A stretch of DNA of 64,000 nt, from NCBI RefSeq assembly GCF_910592395.1, contig NC_088320.1, positions 5,208,001 to 5,272,000 on the forward strand. Direction: 5' to 3'. This DNA comes from Lineus longissimus. Taxonomy: Eukaryota > Nemertea > Pilidiophora > Heteronemertea > Lineidae. The position numbers and the translations under genes are program-made. Position 1 is the first letter of the stretch. The number at the start of each line of letters is the position of its first letter. Below, one piece after another: positions 50,268 to 63,540 of this stretch. The notes under the pieces are model-generated. The model saw only the letters and a list, made by a program, of their open reading frames with translations, made no database searches and was not told the origin of the DNA.

Positions 50268-51998
50268 CTATTCACAAATCTGCAAATCAAAATTTTCCAG
50301 GTCTTTTTCAGGACACCTGCCATACTTCCTTGTCTCCCGCATCCACATGGGAATCTTCAAACCATAATTTAAACTGTGGATTTTCTCCCCGCCACAAATG
50401 TCTGAATTCTCCATAATTGATGTGTCAACCTTACCGAGTTCAATTAACCAAAACAGAGGACAGTCACACTCTATTTTGTTTCGCTCCAAGTAAAGTCTCC
50501 TCACACTGGAGGCGAGGAAGCACTGGTCTATCTTGCGAATTTTATTGGATGATAAATCAACCGTCATCCGCGCATGCGCACTTTCAAAAACCTTCGCGCT
50601 GACTCCTGTGAGTTTATTATTGCTTAAGGACACAATCTTTAAGTTTACTAACTGGAAGAACGTGTCTTTATGAATATATTGGATCTGATTCCCACTCATC
50701 GTGAGTAGTTTTAGATTCTTCAAATGTTTCATTCCACTTGGCACTATTTTGAAGGCGTTCCTATCAAGATGAAGTACCTCTAAATGTTTAAATCCTTTCA
50801 AAATTTCATCAGAGATGTCCCTTATTCTATTCCCGGATAGATCTAGAACCACAGCGTCATGTAACTCAACCAGCACTGGCGGCATCTCGCTGAGCTCCGC
50901 GTTTGAGACACGAAATTCCTTAATTCCGCTTCCCAGTTTGAGATATTGATAAAATCCCCGCAGAGGATTGTAAGACAGGTCAATGCTCTCCAAACGAACT
51001 TGCATTTCGGAGGCGTGAAAAACGAAATTCATATCATCCTCGTGACGATATGTTATTGCATTATGGGAAAGATCTAACTTCCGGAGATGCTTAAGCTTCA
51101 TTATGGCATCAATCGGAAGTGACGTCAGTTTGTTGTACCTGAGGTCCAGCAAGCGCAGGTCCCGTCGGATTGCCTTGAAAGCATTTCTTTCTAAGTATTC
51201 AATGTTGTTGAATCCGAGTCTTAGCCCTTTCGTCTTGACCCCCTTAAACGGGTTGTTGGTGATGGCGGTTATGGAGTTCTCAGAGAGGTCGATTACGTTA
51301 ACTGGTGGGATATTGTGGTTGAAATGAGGCACCTGAAACAGATAAGAAGGGAATTTCGAGAAAACTTTGCACGTACAGAACTTGTCACTGCAAACTTATC
51401 GTGTAGGAGATGAACGTCTATCCGCCTTTGTAAGGTGACTACTTCAATCTGTATCCGTTAACAACTCTTCATCGAAACGTTCCCGGATCCCGAAAATACG
51501 GGGAGGCAAAGGAAAGGCTCTGATTGCCACCCTCTCGTGGAATCCTGGCTGACTCAGAGACCTGCACATACACGAACCTCAGCCTGAGTAGTGAGGAAGA
51601 GTGGGAGAAAATGACCTAGATATCATGATGTCTACATGAGTGACACAAGGAGCAAAGCTTCTATAGTGCTCACACAAGTAGATTATTTGCAATTGGGAAA
51701 CCATCCGCCCAGATTAGGTATTCGTATACCGATCCCCTGCATTTGTGCCTCGGGGCCCCATCATTTGCCATAATTTGAGGAGATTCCAGAGTTTTATTGG
51801 GCCTTTTTGCTGGATGGGCGAAGTTGCTTTTTCAAATCTTACCCTGTTCATGTTCTCCTTGGCACATGATAGCGTGGCCTCACCGTACTTGTAATATATC
51901 CGACATGATTGGGAGGCGGCAGGGTGAAAGGTGATGACTAGGTCGAAAAGCAGGATAATAAAATGGCTTGTAGCCAGCGACTGATGGCCAGGAATCAT
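50268..51998 (-). CDS. Secreted leucine-rich repeat protein
   Basis: Two exons on the minus strand, 51998-51843 and 51332-50268 (stop included), joined in phase 0; 406 residues. The start at 51998 opens a signal peptide (HFIILLFDLVITFHPAAS). A short cysteine-bearing cap (SCRIYYKYGEATLSC) comes before about 12 leucine-rich repeats with the L-x-x-L-x-L-x-x-N-x-(I/L) pattern, such as VNVIDLSENSITAI, LRKLDLSHNAI and VRRLYLERNKI. A C-terminal LRR cap follows (CDCPLFWL...CGG...YGRC). There is no transmembrane helix or GPI-like tail, so it is probably secreted. Extracellular LRR proteins of this form bind matrix or receptor partners; the partner here is unknown. Confidence 0.88.
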
Positions 51999-54900
51999 CT
52001 GAAATTCGGTCGAAATATGCACGGATTAATTACAATGTTGATATCAATGGTTGCATCGGTACAGAAGGTTTTGCAGGCCGTACCTATTGCTTCTTTTGTA
52101 GAGGGGGAGAGAGGGGGCAAAGTTCCTCTTCCGGCCTTCATCAGTCTGTAAATTCCGTCCGTCTGCAGAGGAAAATTTGGCTATCCGAGGCCTGCATATT
52201 ACGACATCGAACGGATTTTTTTCGCGTATATGGAGGTGGCTAGTGACACCTACTCCTGGACCTACTCCTGGAATAAGATCACGGGATGTTTGCCGTTCAA
52301 CCTACTGCCTTGCACATTAATATTTTTTTATGCGACGATGTTTCATCGGGTCACCTTGTGGTTAGAATAAACCTATTACTGACGTGAAACATATCATATA
52401 CGAAATGATAGCTATCTCTTTAAAATAATTAGATGTTTAATGTCCGTCCTTGATGTATGAGCAGTGATTATTGATGTTGCGTATGCCACAACAAGAATGC
52501 CCCACTGCCCTTGTCATCACAATTACGTGTTATTGTTCTTGGGGTTTTTTCTGCATTGATCTGGTTACTGGGCCAAGGCTATTCCTGTAGACAACAGCGC
52601 GCGACAAACAGGTAGAAATAAGTTTTTTTTTCAAAATGCGTCACCGGTATTTCATCAGACTGTGCTTCCAAAAACGTGAAATCACTGTTTCTGGAGTAGA
52701 TTATTGTAGAAAAAAACCGAACATTTGAACGCTACATGTATGAATAATGAAAAGCTGAAAGAATCAATGCAAGTGGACAACGGTGTAGGTACGCGCTATC
52801 TTTTTTGACATTCGGCAGGGTTCTCAGTAGGCCTACCATTACCTTTACAGGCCCCTAAGAACCAAATTCGAACAATTCATTTTCCCAAGATTGGGCCTAT
52901 TGTTCCGTGAGCCTAATCCCTGAACAGATGGTCGACCATTACAATGAAGGGGATCAGCTCTCGGACAATGGCCGGGTTAGATCGAACAATGGCCGGGACA
53001 GCGTCACACACACTTTTGAGGAAGTAAGGGAAAGACAACCGAAAGGTTAATAATACGCTGTTACGCGATTAATTTATCGGACATGTACCACACACTAAAC
53101 AATAAACCAATCAAAACAACAAACAAGGCAACCATGGCACACGTACGGTAACCTGTACATGTGTGTTATGTGTTCGTCCGCCGATTGACAGCGAAATGGC
53201 TGCCCACCCACTCTCCCCCTAGACGGATGGAAAATAGTCACTTCCCCCATGGCATCAAGCAGTTTTGAAATGATCCCTCATCTGTTACTGATAGCCCTTA
53301 TCCTGGTCGAGGAAGTCGCTGGATGGAGTATTTTCTATAGGCATGATGTATACTGCCAGAACCACTGATCACGCGGAAAATGATACCCAAAATGCAATTC
53401 CATCACATTATTTCCCGAACCTCAAGCAAAGAATTAACTTACCATTTTAACCATTCATTGTACCTCGTCACATCGTTTCATCGCACTAGTATATATATCG
53501 TTCACTTAACACGCTATCGAGTCACAAATCGGCGTCATATCATTCAGCCATGCAACTGTCAATACAGAGAATATCCATTCATCCTGACCCATTCAGATCG
53601 CAAACCACATCATACTATGCCAAAGTGTATTGGATTCTCCTATATAAACTGGTCATGACAAGTATATTGGTAATGACATTTCCTACTAGGAAATATAAAT
53701 AAACATAGGCGAGATTAGTTGGTAATTTTCGGGGCAAATGGCCGCCGTATGACCTAACGATGGGGTGATTAATCGATTTGGTGTAAGAGAAGAAAGTCAA
53801 AGATCAGCCAACACGAGATGTGTGATGGTGAGGAATGCTCTGAATGTTTACTTCAAAGTTATATTTTCACGGATTTCGCAAGCTAACTAGATTTACACAG
53901 TACAATAATAGAGACCTTGATAATTTTTTTATTATTATTTGAAAACCGACGAGCATTTCATTATCCGCCAAAATAAAAATCGGGATTTTTTTCTTCAGAA
54001 ATCGCAAAAATTGAGAGGCCGGAAAAGTTGGCTTTTTACTTAAGTGCCCGGTTAACATATGATATATGAACTCTTATATCCCCTTGGCCCTAATATATAG
54101 CATCGCTCCCGACATCCCCACACTGCTGTGCACTGGCTGTTGCCAGTATCAACACGAAATCCTTATGATAAATGTGCTCAGTGCAAACGGTTGATAGTTG
54201 CTTTATTATAGTACATAGGATCAATTTATCAAGAGTAAATTTCAATTAGTGTAATGAAGTCTGCTGCATCCCTGTGATCGATATCCTGATGTGTGCGTCC
54301 AAACTTTAAGGGTACGCATCAGTACATGTATTTCCTGAACTATCAATAAAATCGAAGAGAATTGCCCAATTTCTTTCGAAGTAATCCTATAGGAAACCTT
54401 TATTAAATAATCTCAGCATACGATATCATAACAGAAATAACGACGAGAACAATAAAATCTACCAGCAAAAAAACAATGGCATTCTCAGAAAAGGATCCTT
54501 GCAGGCACATGCAGGTCACATCGCGATGACATCACAACCGCTGCCCATCAGGTGAATGATTTCCCTTTATAGTCACGATATGATTGTAAAATTATGCCAA
54601 ACAATTTGCCTGTTTGTACTCATGATCAAAAGTACTTCAAAGGAAAAACTTCGTGCCGATAGGTCAAATTATTGTTTCTATAGTTCTTGTAAAATATTGT
54701 GATGTGACGAAGCATGCAGCTATGAAAATAGGCCTGAACGTTTACGTGTTGACATATGATTGCGATGAAATTGCTAAATGAAGACCAAAAAAGGCATGGA
54801 CGTCTGATACAAAATAATGATCTACTAGTATAACAAAGTTACCGACGATTCCAGAAATGCTATTTTATGCATGACCTAAATTTTATCCATGAAGAAAAAA

Positions 54901-57055
54901 ATGAATCCCTTAGTAATTGTCAATGGTCATTGCAATGTCATTGCTTATTTTTGCTGTCCTCGGCAAAGGCAAAAATAAAAATATTACTTGTCGAGATTTC
55001 CTATTTATACGGTTTAACAATAATGGCTCAAATTGTTTTACCAGACGGATATCACGGGAGCGTGGACAATTTAAGGAATTTATTTCCCTTTGCAGACATT
55101 GTTATAACAATACAAATGTAATCATAGCGCTTATTAATAATGCAAATTTCCTAATTAGTTTCCACTGATCAACAGTTCTTGTAAAACAATGTGCCACTTG
55201 TTACTTGTCATATCAATGCACTCCACAGTGTGTCACAGAAAAAAACCAGGGTCCAAACCATGATCGTTCATATTGCAGGGTGTTTCTAAAAACACGACAC
55301 AGTTGTAATATTGAATAAATGTTTGAAAAGTTATGTAATAATGATACATACCTGGGCAAGTAGTTTCTCTTTACTCAACGATAGAAATATCAACTTTTCA
55401 TTTCCGAATTTGGTACGAAGGTGAACGAATCATCGTCTCTCGTCGTACGGTTAAGTACACATCAAAACGCGAGGTGATCTTGGACCCGAATCTTCTCGGT
55501 GTACTCTCCTGAACTGAACCGATACATCGGGTATTTATACCTTTGCATGTTCACGAATTATCAAAGTTTACATGTGTCCTTTCGTATAGTTATTGAATGA
55601 ATGTCACGTTCGGCGCGTGTTATTTGCCTATTAGAGTGATATTTCCTGAATACTGCCATTGACCGGTCCGCCGGAACAGGCCAGTTAGACAAGGGTTAGG
55701 TAGAGGCCAGCCCAGGAAGACATGAATTAAATACTTCTTCCGCTCGATTCATTATTTCTATTGCTACCTTTCCTTTCTTCGTAAATTTGAGACCACACAA
55801 CCACTCATTAAAGGCTGGTTGGTTGATGAAATTTGAAATTGAATTTGAGACTTTCTTATCGTGTAGCATTAAGTACAAATTTCGACAATGCTAAAAGTAC
55901 CCAGTCAACATTGGCTTGCTGCCAAAGCCGCACCCCTTCAAAATGTAAGACTTGTGAGCCTTTCTGAAAAGGCCTTAGTGTGTATTACCAGAACTCTGAA
56001 TGCTTAGCAAACGTAGGAATGGATGGTTCATCCTGTCCGGGATGTCTACCTCAGTGCATTCTATCTTTAAGGAGCTTCATACGGGTTTTGGGTCTCACAA
56101 ATGTAAATAGTTATGAATGCTACCTTACCAATTATCAGTTGGTCAAAAACTAAATCTCATGCTGATTTATATCCGGGTAATTGTGCATGGCTATATCAAT
56201 AGTGAGCTCTTTGAAAGTTGACACGCAGTTCATCTTTGACAGTGAAAGGCCACCGCCCTGCAATAATTTTACAAGTCCTAAACTGTTTGCCCAGCAAATT
56301 GACTATTACTCACTGCTCTGGTCGCATACATACTTGTATATCTTTTTTTCAAAATCAAATTTAGCGTTGTCCCTTACTCATGGTGGATACAAAGAAGAAA
56401 ATTATAAATGTCTGGTTCCACTAAAGCGTTTTAACGCTGCGGTAGAACTTTGCTCGGCTCCAGCGCCATTTTGGTTATCGTAAATTACCCGCTTGGTGCG
56501 CTTGGCCACTTATGATGATACTTCCGCTATCATTAAACCGCACTAGTAGGTAATTTGCATTACCAGATACCGCCGAAAGCAGTCCTCTCGCAATGTTAAG
56601 ACCTAAAGTGCTAGAGGGGCTTATTCGTGTACATGTTTTTTTTCTCGATTTGTTGGAATGTTATTATGTACAGGTACAAAAATGATTCTGGCCGCAAAAA
56701 CTTCAAAAATACATGTATCACGAAACATGTTAATTGTCAATTATTTGTTGAAGCAGACCATGTAGGATGGTCAGGCCTATCAATACCAAGGTTTACAATC
56801 AGAGAAAATATAAGTGCAAAGTACACACAACGTTCTTGAATGAAAATATAAGTGTACTGTATATACACAAAGGTCTAGGATAATATACTTTCGATGTTTA
56901 CCTATCAAAATTTGAGACTATTCAGCAACTATTTTGTGTACGCAGGTGCAGAAATAATTCAAGATGTTGATCTAAACATGAAGGCCTAGCCCGCTCAACG
57001 ATAGGTCTTGAAAGGAGCTTGAGCTAGTGCACTATCTCGTCGTAGAAGCGCAAGG
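51999..57055. other. Gene-poor stretch upstream of the DNase I locus
   Basis: Five kb of AT-rich sequence with no recognised exon or RNA gene. Small features only: a tandem cctactcctgga at 52250-52275, a doubled caatggccggg at about 52965-52995, and open frames at 54867-55168 and 55696-55878 (minus) that match no family known to me. The promoter of the LRR gene should lie near 52000-52300. Confidence 0.35.
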
Positions 57056-57056
57056 T

Positions 57057-57465
57057 CTCACTCACTCACTCACTCACTCACTCACTCACTCACTCACTCA
57101 CACACTCACTCACTCACTCACTCACTCACTCACTCACTCACTCACTCACTCACTCACTCACTCACTCACTCACTCACTCACTCACTCACTCACTCACTCA
57201 CTCACTCACTCACTCACTCACTCACTCACTCACTCACTCACTCACTCACTCACTCACTCACTCACTCACTCACACACTCACTCACACACTCACTCACGCA
57301 CTCACTCACTCACTCACTCACTCACTCACTCACTCACTCACTCACTCACCTCACCTCACCTCACCTTATCTCACCTCACCTCACCTCACTCACTCACCTC
57401 ACTCACTCACCTCACCTCACCTCACCTCACCTCACCCAACCTCACCTCACCTCACCTCACTCACT
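57057..57465 (+). repeat. (ACTC)n microsatellite passing into (CTCAC)n
   Basis: About 290 bp of nearly pure ACTC tetranucleotide repeats, with a few ACAC variants near 57270-57300, change at about 57349 into about 115 bp of CTCAC pentanucleotide repeats. The open frame across it (Thr-His-Ser-Leu repeats) is a by-product of the repeat. Confidence 0.97.
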
Positions 57466-57791
57466 CTATAACTTCACAGGATCTCAAGGGCAGACCCCAG
57501 TTCGTCAAAACAAAGAAGAACCTTAAGACAGATGCAGGGCATAACAATAAACATTCACTAGTAGCCAATTATGGATTCTAATCCGTACTTAATATCACCG
57601 AAGTAGAAGTCATAATCAGTAGGCGCATGTGTTTGGGTACTTTTTTGACGTAAACTTGATAATTCAACATGATTTAGGTCAGAAATCATGGCCTTTGCTT
57701 TCAGTGCATATACCTATATTGTCTTGTCGAAGCTTAAGACATCAGAGGCTATTGTTTTAGACCTGTGTGATTTCAATATTTCATTACAGAC

Positions 57792-57974
57792 ATGGTCACA
57801 TATTGGACATATACTTTATTCTTTTTTACTTGCTATTGGAGTAACTTCGCCAATGGAGCAAACAGTACCATGCCTGACCTAGCTAGGGCTACCTTAAGGG
57901 TAGCTTCCCTTAACTTGTGTGTATTTGGACAAGCAGCTATCACTGACAAAATTACCATGGAAGTCTTCACAAAG
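57792..57974 (+). CDS. DNase I family first exon, copy a
   Basis: Sixty-one codons from ATG to a GTAAG donor in phase 0. A hydrophobic leader (TYTLFFFTCYWSNFANG) is followed by ATLRVASLNLCVFGQAAITD and ends in VFTK. The L-x-(I/V)-A-S-x-N-(I/L)-x-x-FG motif is the first strand of DNase I, where the Asn helps bind metal. Its phase fits the shared second exon at 61323. It may be an alternative first exon or the remnant of a duplicated gene. A possible acceptor (tttcattacag) stands just before the ATG. Confidence 0.65.
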
Positions 57975-58383
57975 GTAAGAGTCTAATCAATTGAAGTGCG
58001 CGAAATATTTAGATATACATTTATTTTATTCAGGCTATTACCGATATGTTGACCTACAAATACAGAGCAACGATCTTCTAATGTTTCGAATCGGGCGCAT
58101 CTTAATGGAAGAAATGATCAAAAACGATTTGCGTTTTCATTATGAATATAGATTTTCGATATCATGGTCATTCGATCAAAGGCTTTTCAAGTCATTCAAT
58201 ATCACACTGCATGTCCAAAATGTGAACAATAAGGTGTACACCTGCTAGCCCAGGTGTACACGCAGGGACTTTGGCTTTTTCAAGTATAGGTCAAATAATG
58301 TTATGTTGTGTTATTTCCCCCCTATAGCATACCCAAAACTGTGGAGAGTATATAAGCTTGAATGGTATATACCATACACAGTC

Positions 58384-58578
58384 ATGGCGCATGATGGGAT
58401 AGCCTTCGTTCTGTGTTGCTTTTTTGTTGGCCTCGTTAATTCAAATGCATCATACTATGAACGTAAAACAAAAGTACCAGGCCTGGCGAAGGCGAAGCTG
58501 ACGATTGCGTCTATTAACTTGCACATCTTTGGCCAGTCTGCTATAAAGGATGATGAAACCATCGATATCGTAACCGAG
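58384..58578 (+). CDS. DNase I family first exon, copy b
   Basis: Sixty-five codons from ATG to a GTAGG donor in phase 0. The signal peptide (IAFVLCCFFVGLVNS) is followed by AKLTIASINLHIFGQSAIKD and ends in IVTE. It is more similar to copy a (shared FGQ-A-I-x-D) than to copy c. No second exon lies between this and copy c, so if used it must splice to 61323. Confidence 0.65.
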
Positions 58579-60914
58579 GTAGGGTTTAACATACATTTTT
58601 GGTTAACCATATAATTATTAGCGTCACGTCCATGACGTCACGGTGCAGATTCTAGTCTCCGCACAGCCGCTATGCGTCGACAATGCATCAACCCGCATTA
58701 AGAAAATGGCTGCATATGCCAATCGGGATTGAACTCCGAGTAGCGTAATGATGATTCACTCAGATTTTGAGTATTTTAATTTTTTGGGCATTAGAAAGAG
58801 GGTAACAGCCACTGTAGATTGGAAGGTGATAGGGCGATAAAACCAGCATCCATAATTCCGTTAGTTTTTATTACCAGCCGATGTAATGATTCGGTACACT
58901 TTGCGTTGTGTATACAGAACATAGAAGGAACGTGAACTCACTTAAGTCGGAGATACCAAATAAAAACCAACCGAAGCGAGGAAAATCGATGCGGACACTA
59001 CAATATCAAATACACGACATGTATACATATCGTAATACTCAATAGCATAAGCGGAAAGAAATTTAAGATGGCGACGAGCCGTTTATGACAGAAACAATAA
59101 ATTTATATCGTTTTGAGAAATATTGTGCACTGCGATGCATTAGGCCTATTGTTCTTGTGTGGGCTGTCATAAGACATCGCGCTTGGTTTAATCACCTTGA
59201 CCCGCCATGTCTTTGACATCGCAAGAGTGCTTTTGCCATCACAAGGAACCTAGATTGGTATAACAGGCAGTCTCGATTCATTGCAACCAGACACTGTTAG
59301 TCCCATTCTATTTGAAATATAAGAAAACTACAGCTAACCGACAATGATCGAGGTATCTGCGCTAAGTGGCCACAAATTACAGCGGATCGATGATGTTTAT
59401 CAAATGCAGACCTAAATGTCGTCAGAGGAAACGCGAGCTATTCATTACCGGAAATAAAGCATCTCCATCTAGAATTCGTCAGGCAAACTAAGCTGCGCCA
59501 AGGCCCTGACTGTAACTTATTTGATCGTACCAGTTAGCCCCATTCAGCGGCGGAAAGTAATACTTTAGACTATTTCCGATGAATGTATCTCTAGCCGCAC
59601 GTACACCACGTGAAAATGGACCACCAATCTTGGTTCGCCAACCAATGCTATCTGCTCATCAATGCAGTTAATAATGCATTCGTGTCAACGAGGACACGGG
59701 CATCCTCAATGATTACTGATTGATTTAATCGTTTCCTGCTGGATAACTAGGCCTTGTAATTGCAAATTTAGCACAGTTTCGTGATCACCTTTTGAGAATC
59801 AGTTTCCCAAAAAAACGAGAAACGTGTCATATACATTACTAGTGAGGTTTCGCAACAACCCGGTTCGGCCCTACGACGACGTTTATCTATTGTGTGAGTT
59901 CACCCGAACAATAGATAAATGTCGTCGTCGGGCCTAACCTCACGTACCACCAGTAGACCACACCGAGTGGTGGAAAACCTTTGGTGATACAGCATAATTT
60001 TATCACGTACCATCATATTCACTTCATTCCGTCAATTCGATTAGGTCCATAGCGTGTACACCTTCTTGATGCTTGTTTCTTGCATATTCTGGAATTACAA
60101 CATCCATGAGGAAGCCATCGTTTAATGTTCGCTTCTCCGTCCATACGCACATGGGTTAAGGGTTTAGGCACCACCATATTTTGGCTAGAACTTAAAGCAA
60201 TTAGAACTCCATCAAAATGTACGGAATGGCCATTTGAACATGGGAGGCTGTTCGCTGGAAAAGGACAGACTTCTCTCCTTGAAATTGAAGTTCTAAATGC
60301 TTTTGGATTTTCAAGTTCTCGCTAAAATGGTGGTGCCTGTGGTCAACACTTTATGTTCGCTTCTCCGTCTATGCACAGCGCGCAGTGCCGGCGAGGTGAG
60401 CATTAAACAAACCATTTGATCTGCCTTAGTGCTCCTCAGCTCGGCAGTATGGGGTGCTGTGCTGATGCGGGGCACATTGGGTATTTTATCAACTGACACT
60501 ACTCTCCCGTGGTGATATCTCGACCAAGTGAACCAGTGATTCAATTAACAAACGATTGATCACAGCCTGCCTATCGAATCATTGTGTCGACGTGCATGGT
60601 AATAGATCTTACAGCCTTTCAGAAGATAATTGGCTGAAGGATGACAATTATTCAATGATGATTATTTCGTTGTTGGCCTTGGGTAAATGGCTGCACTGGA
60701 TCCTGTTTATGCAGTGTTCACATTACCCGTAGGGGCCCGCACGTTTTCTGCCAGGCCTACATACACTATACTGGGCCTACCAGCCTACCCATCTTATCAC
60801 ATAACCCACGCTTTTGTCATATCACTGGCATATAAAAGGCCACTTGGTATTTTGGCGACATCTGCATTGGTGGTTGCAAATACATGTAGTCGAGACTCAC
60901 TCTCTGATATTTCA
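58579..60914. other. Region between DNase I first exons b and c
   Basis: No exon was recognised. A hairpin lies at 59874-59927 (arms of 19 bp, one mismatch, loop 16). A possible inverted tRNA-like box B (tcgggattgaactccg) is near 58724. Confidence 0.4.
59874..59927. repeat. Hairpin sharing ends with repeat at 410-683
   Basis: Arms cgacgacgtttatctattg and its near-exact complement flank a 16-base loop. The outer motif gacgacgtttat also forms the arms of the inverted repeat at 410-683, which suggests one MITE family. Confidence 0.65.
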
Positions 60915-63540
60915 ATGGATATTCTAAGGGTCGTCCTCTGCCAAGCCATCGTGCTAGGGCTGGCTCTGGCCTCCACGCAGCGTGACCCAGGAATAGCGTA
61001 CCCCGCTCTAAAGATCGCCTCGTTCAATATCCAGGCTTTCGGAGGGAGTAAGACACGAAAATTGGAGGCTTTTGAAGTCATAAAGGAGGTAGTGTGATCG
61101 GGGACCTCGTTATTTTGAATTGTCTTTTTTTTCATCCGTTAGTATTACAGGGAAATACCAATAAATATAAGTCAGTACGTCGAATGGTCAGAACTTTTAT
61201 TGAATGTATACAAACTTCTTCTTCATTTTCTCAGCTATAGTTGCAGTGACGCACCTTCTCATTTCATTTTGTTCGTTCTCAAATCTTGTTACCAACCTAC
61301 TTCCACGCTTTTTGTTCTTCAGATCATTCGCCGCTATGACATTGTTGTGGTACAAGAAATTAGAGATGCAAAGATGACGGCTTTTCCATATCTCTTGGCC
61401 CAAGTCAACCAGTACGTATCTCTTGATAGGTGAACAAAGGATCGAGTTTAGAGATCGGATGTGCTGAGCTCATATCCCGATATCCTCCAGTACGGATGGA
61501 AAACTGCCTTTTTATGAACTTGAACGGCTTTTTACTCGCGGTTAAAATAAATACCTTAGTGAAGAGGAAGGAAGCCATTGCGAGCACAACAAACCAGCAT
61601 CAAACAAAAGAATATGTGGTCGGACACCAAGTGCTCTGGTTTGTTTTGGCGCTACAGCCACTTCAGACTGGTACAATGTCAACTCATTGTATATGTACAT
61701 CGGGTGTAAAATGTTTTATCTTCATATCATCATGTTTTGCTCATCTTTCTCAGGATGGACCCAAGCAATCCCTACGAGAGTGTGGTCAGCGCTCGCCTCG
61801 GACGGACCAATAGCAAGGAGCAGTATGGCTTCCTTTATGAGTAAGTAAATTAGAGTTTCTTGCTAAATCTCAAATGAAGAGGAGTTTAATGCAGTTCGAT
61901 TACCTACATGAAAATAAAACGTCTCCACATAAAAGCCCGGGGTTTCACGCGGCGCATTTCGCCCTTGGCCTTTGCTACTGCACGCACTTTAGCCCACAAA
62001 CATGACGGATATACGCGGCGTGGATTGCTTCTATAACACCATAACATTCCTCCACTTTCAGTCCAAACAAGGTATCTGTGACGGACACATATCAGTACGA
62101 AGATGGGCCAGATGACGGGTTAGATGCATTCGAAAGGGAACCATTCGCTGTCAGGTTTTCCTCTCCAACCACTGGTACGTTCTGGTTTCCTCCTACATTT
62201 CTGCACCACATGCGACGGCTATCTTATATCAGCCTATGCTAAGTCTACTTAGTGTATCATGATGATCACTTTTATGCCCGGGATTGCTTGTTCCATTCGA
62301 AAAGAGAAATTGTACTTGTGTCGGTGGAGGGGTTTTATGTTCCCTGGCTCCTTTGCGGGTTCTTTGTTCCCGGGAAACACTGTTCTTCCGATCATTTTCC
62401 TGGTCCATGTTCCCTTTTTACGATAGAAATACCAAATTCATGGTTTGCAAAGGGAAATGACAAAGGAGATGCCGGGCCTTGACTTCAGACGGATGCAAAA
62501 CTATGGTTAGAGGCAAGCAAGCCACCGTCAATCACATTTTCCCTTCGTTTGCAGAGGTGAGTGATTTTGCCATCATCAATGTCCACATTAAACCAAATGA
62601 CGCTGTGCGAGAGATTGGCGACTTGACGCATGTTTATGATACCGTTGAAGCCCATTGGGATCTCGAGGTAGGTCTGATTGATACCTGCTCAGTTGTGTCA
62701 TCAAAATGGCAATATAAATGCATGTAATGTTAAACGAGTGATGAGGGTAAAATACTATTTCCAACTTCTGATGCTACTGATCAAACCTTGTTGCTTCTGT
62801 GCACTGCAAGAGGTCCAGTCTTTCTCATTTTAACAGAAGGTCTGTCCAAAATAAGTTTGCACTGACTTAACATAACCTGTTTCTGTCCGTTACCCCGTAG
62901 ACAAAAGAACTCGGGCCGAGTCCAATACACGGTCTATTGTCTTTGAACAAAGCCCGCTCACATCTTTGCGTAAATTCCCTTTGTTCGACTGTCTTCGGTA
63001 TAACCGCCACATATGACCTTCACCATAACTTTTCTTCAGGACATCATGTTCGCTGGGGATTTCAACGGCGACTGCAATTACGTCACCAAAGAGGAATTCA
63101 AGTCCATCTCACTGCGGACCGATTCGAGATTCAGTTGGCTGACTTCGGACTGCGAGGACACAACAAGCGGGAGTACCAACTGTGCCTACGACAGATTCGT
63201 GGCCGCCGGTTCCAAGTTGATAGACAGCGTCGTTCCTGGTAGTTCGGGAGTTTTTGATTTTAAGGAGGCGTACGGGCTGACACAGGAACAAGTAAATATT
63301 TGCTTCATAGTTTTTGTGTCCGATTCCTGTTTGTGGTTCGTTTGCGACATCATCCAAGCCCCAAAAGAATTGATCCCAATAAGCTACATTTTTCAAATAA
63401 CGCGCCGCAGTGCAACTAGGTAAAATGTCATGGAATAATGTACTCCCCTTGTTCGAACCGCTGACTTTAAACCTATTTCACCTTTCAGACCCGCAAAGTC
63501 AGTGACCATTTTCCAATCGTCATAGAGTTAGCAGGAGAAA
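60915..63540 (+). CDS. Secreted DNase I family endonuclease
   Basis: Exons 60915-61088 (copy c first exon), 61323-61411, 61754-61840, 62062-62174, 62555-62667, 63040-63291 and 63489-63540; about 293 residues plus a short last exon not placed. The signal peptide is MDILRVVLCQAIVLGLALAS, then LKIASFNIQAFGG. Catalytic landmarks are in order: VVVQEIRD (Glu), INVHIKPNDAV (His), GDFNGDCNYV (Asp/Asn), WLTSDCEDTT...CAYDRFV, and SDHFPIVIEL (His). Length and motifs match secreted DNase I, which cuts double-stranded DNA using Ca and Mg. The protein ends after GE with phase 1; candidate last exons start after acceptors at about 63747 or 63933, both giving a stop within a few codons. Upstream copies a and b of the first exon could use the same downstream exons. 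Confidence 0.92.

Noticed and set aside
50417-51327. Plus-strand frames opposite the LRR gene.
   Set aside because: Shadows of the leucine-rich repeat exon on the minus strand.
57027-57581. 184-codon frame rich in Thr-His-Ser-Leu.
   Set aside because: Translation of the ACTC microsatellite.
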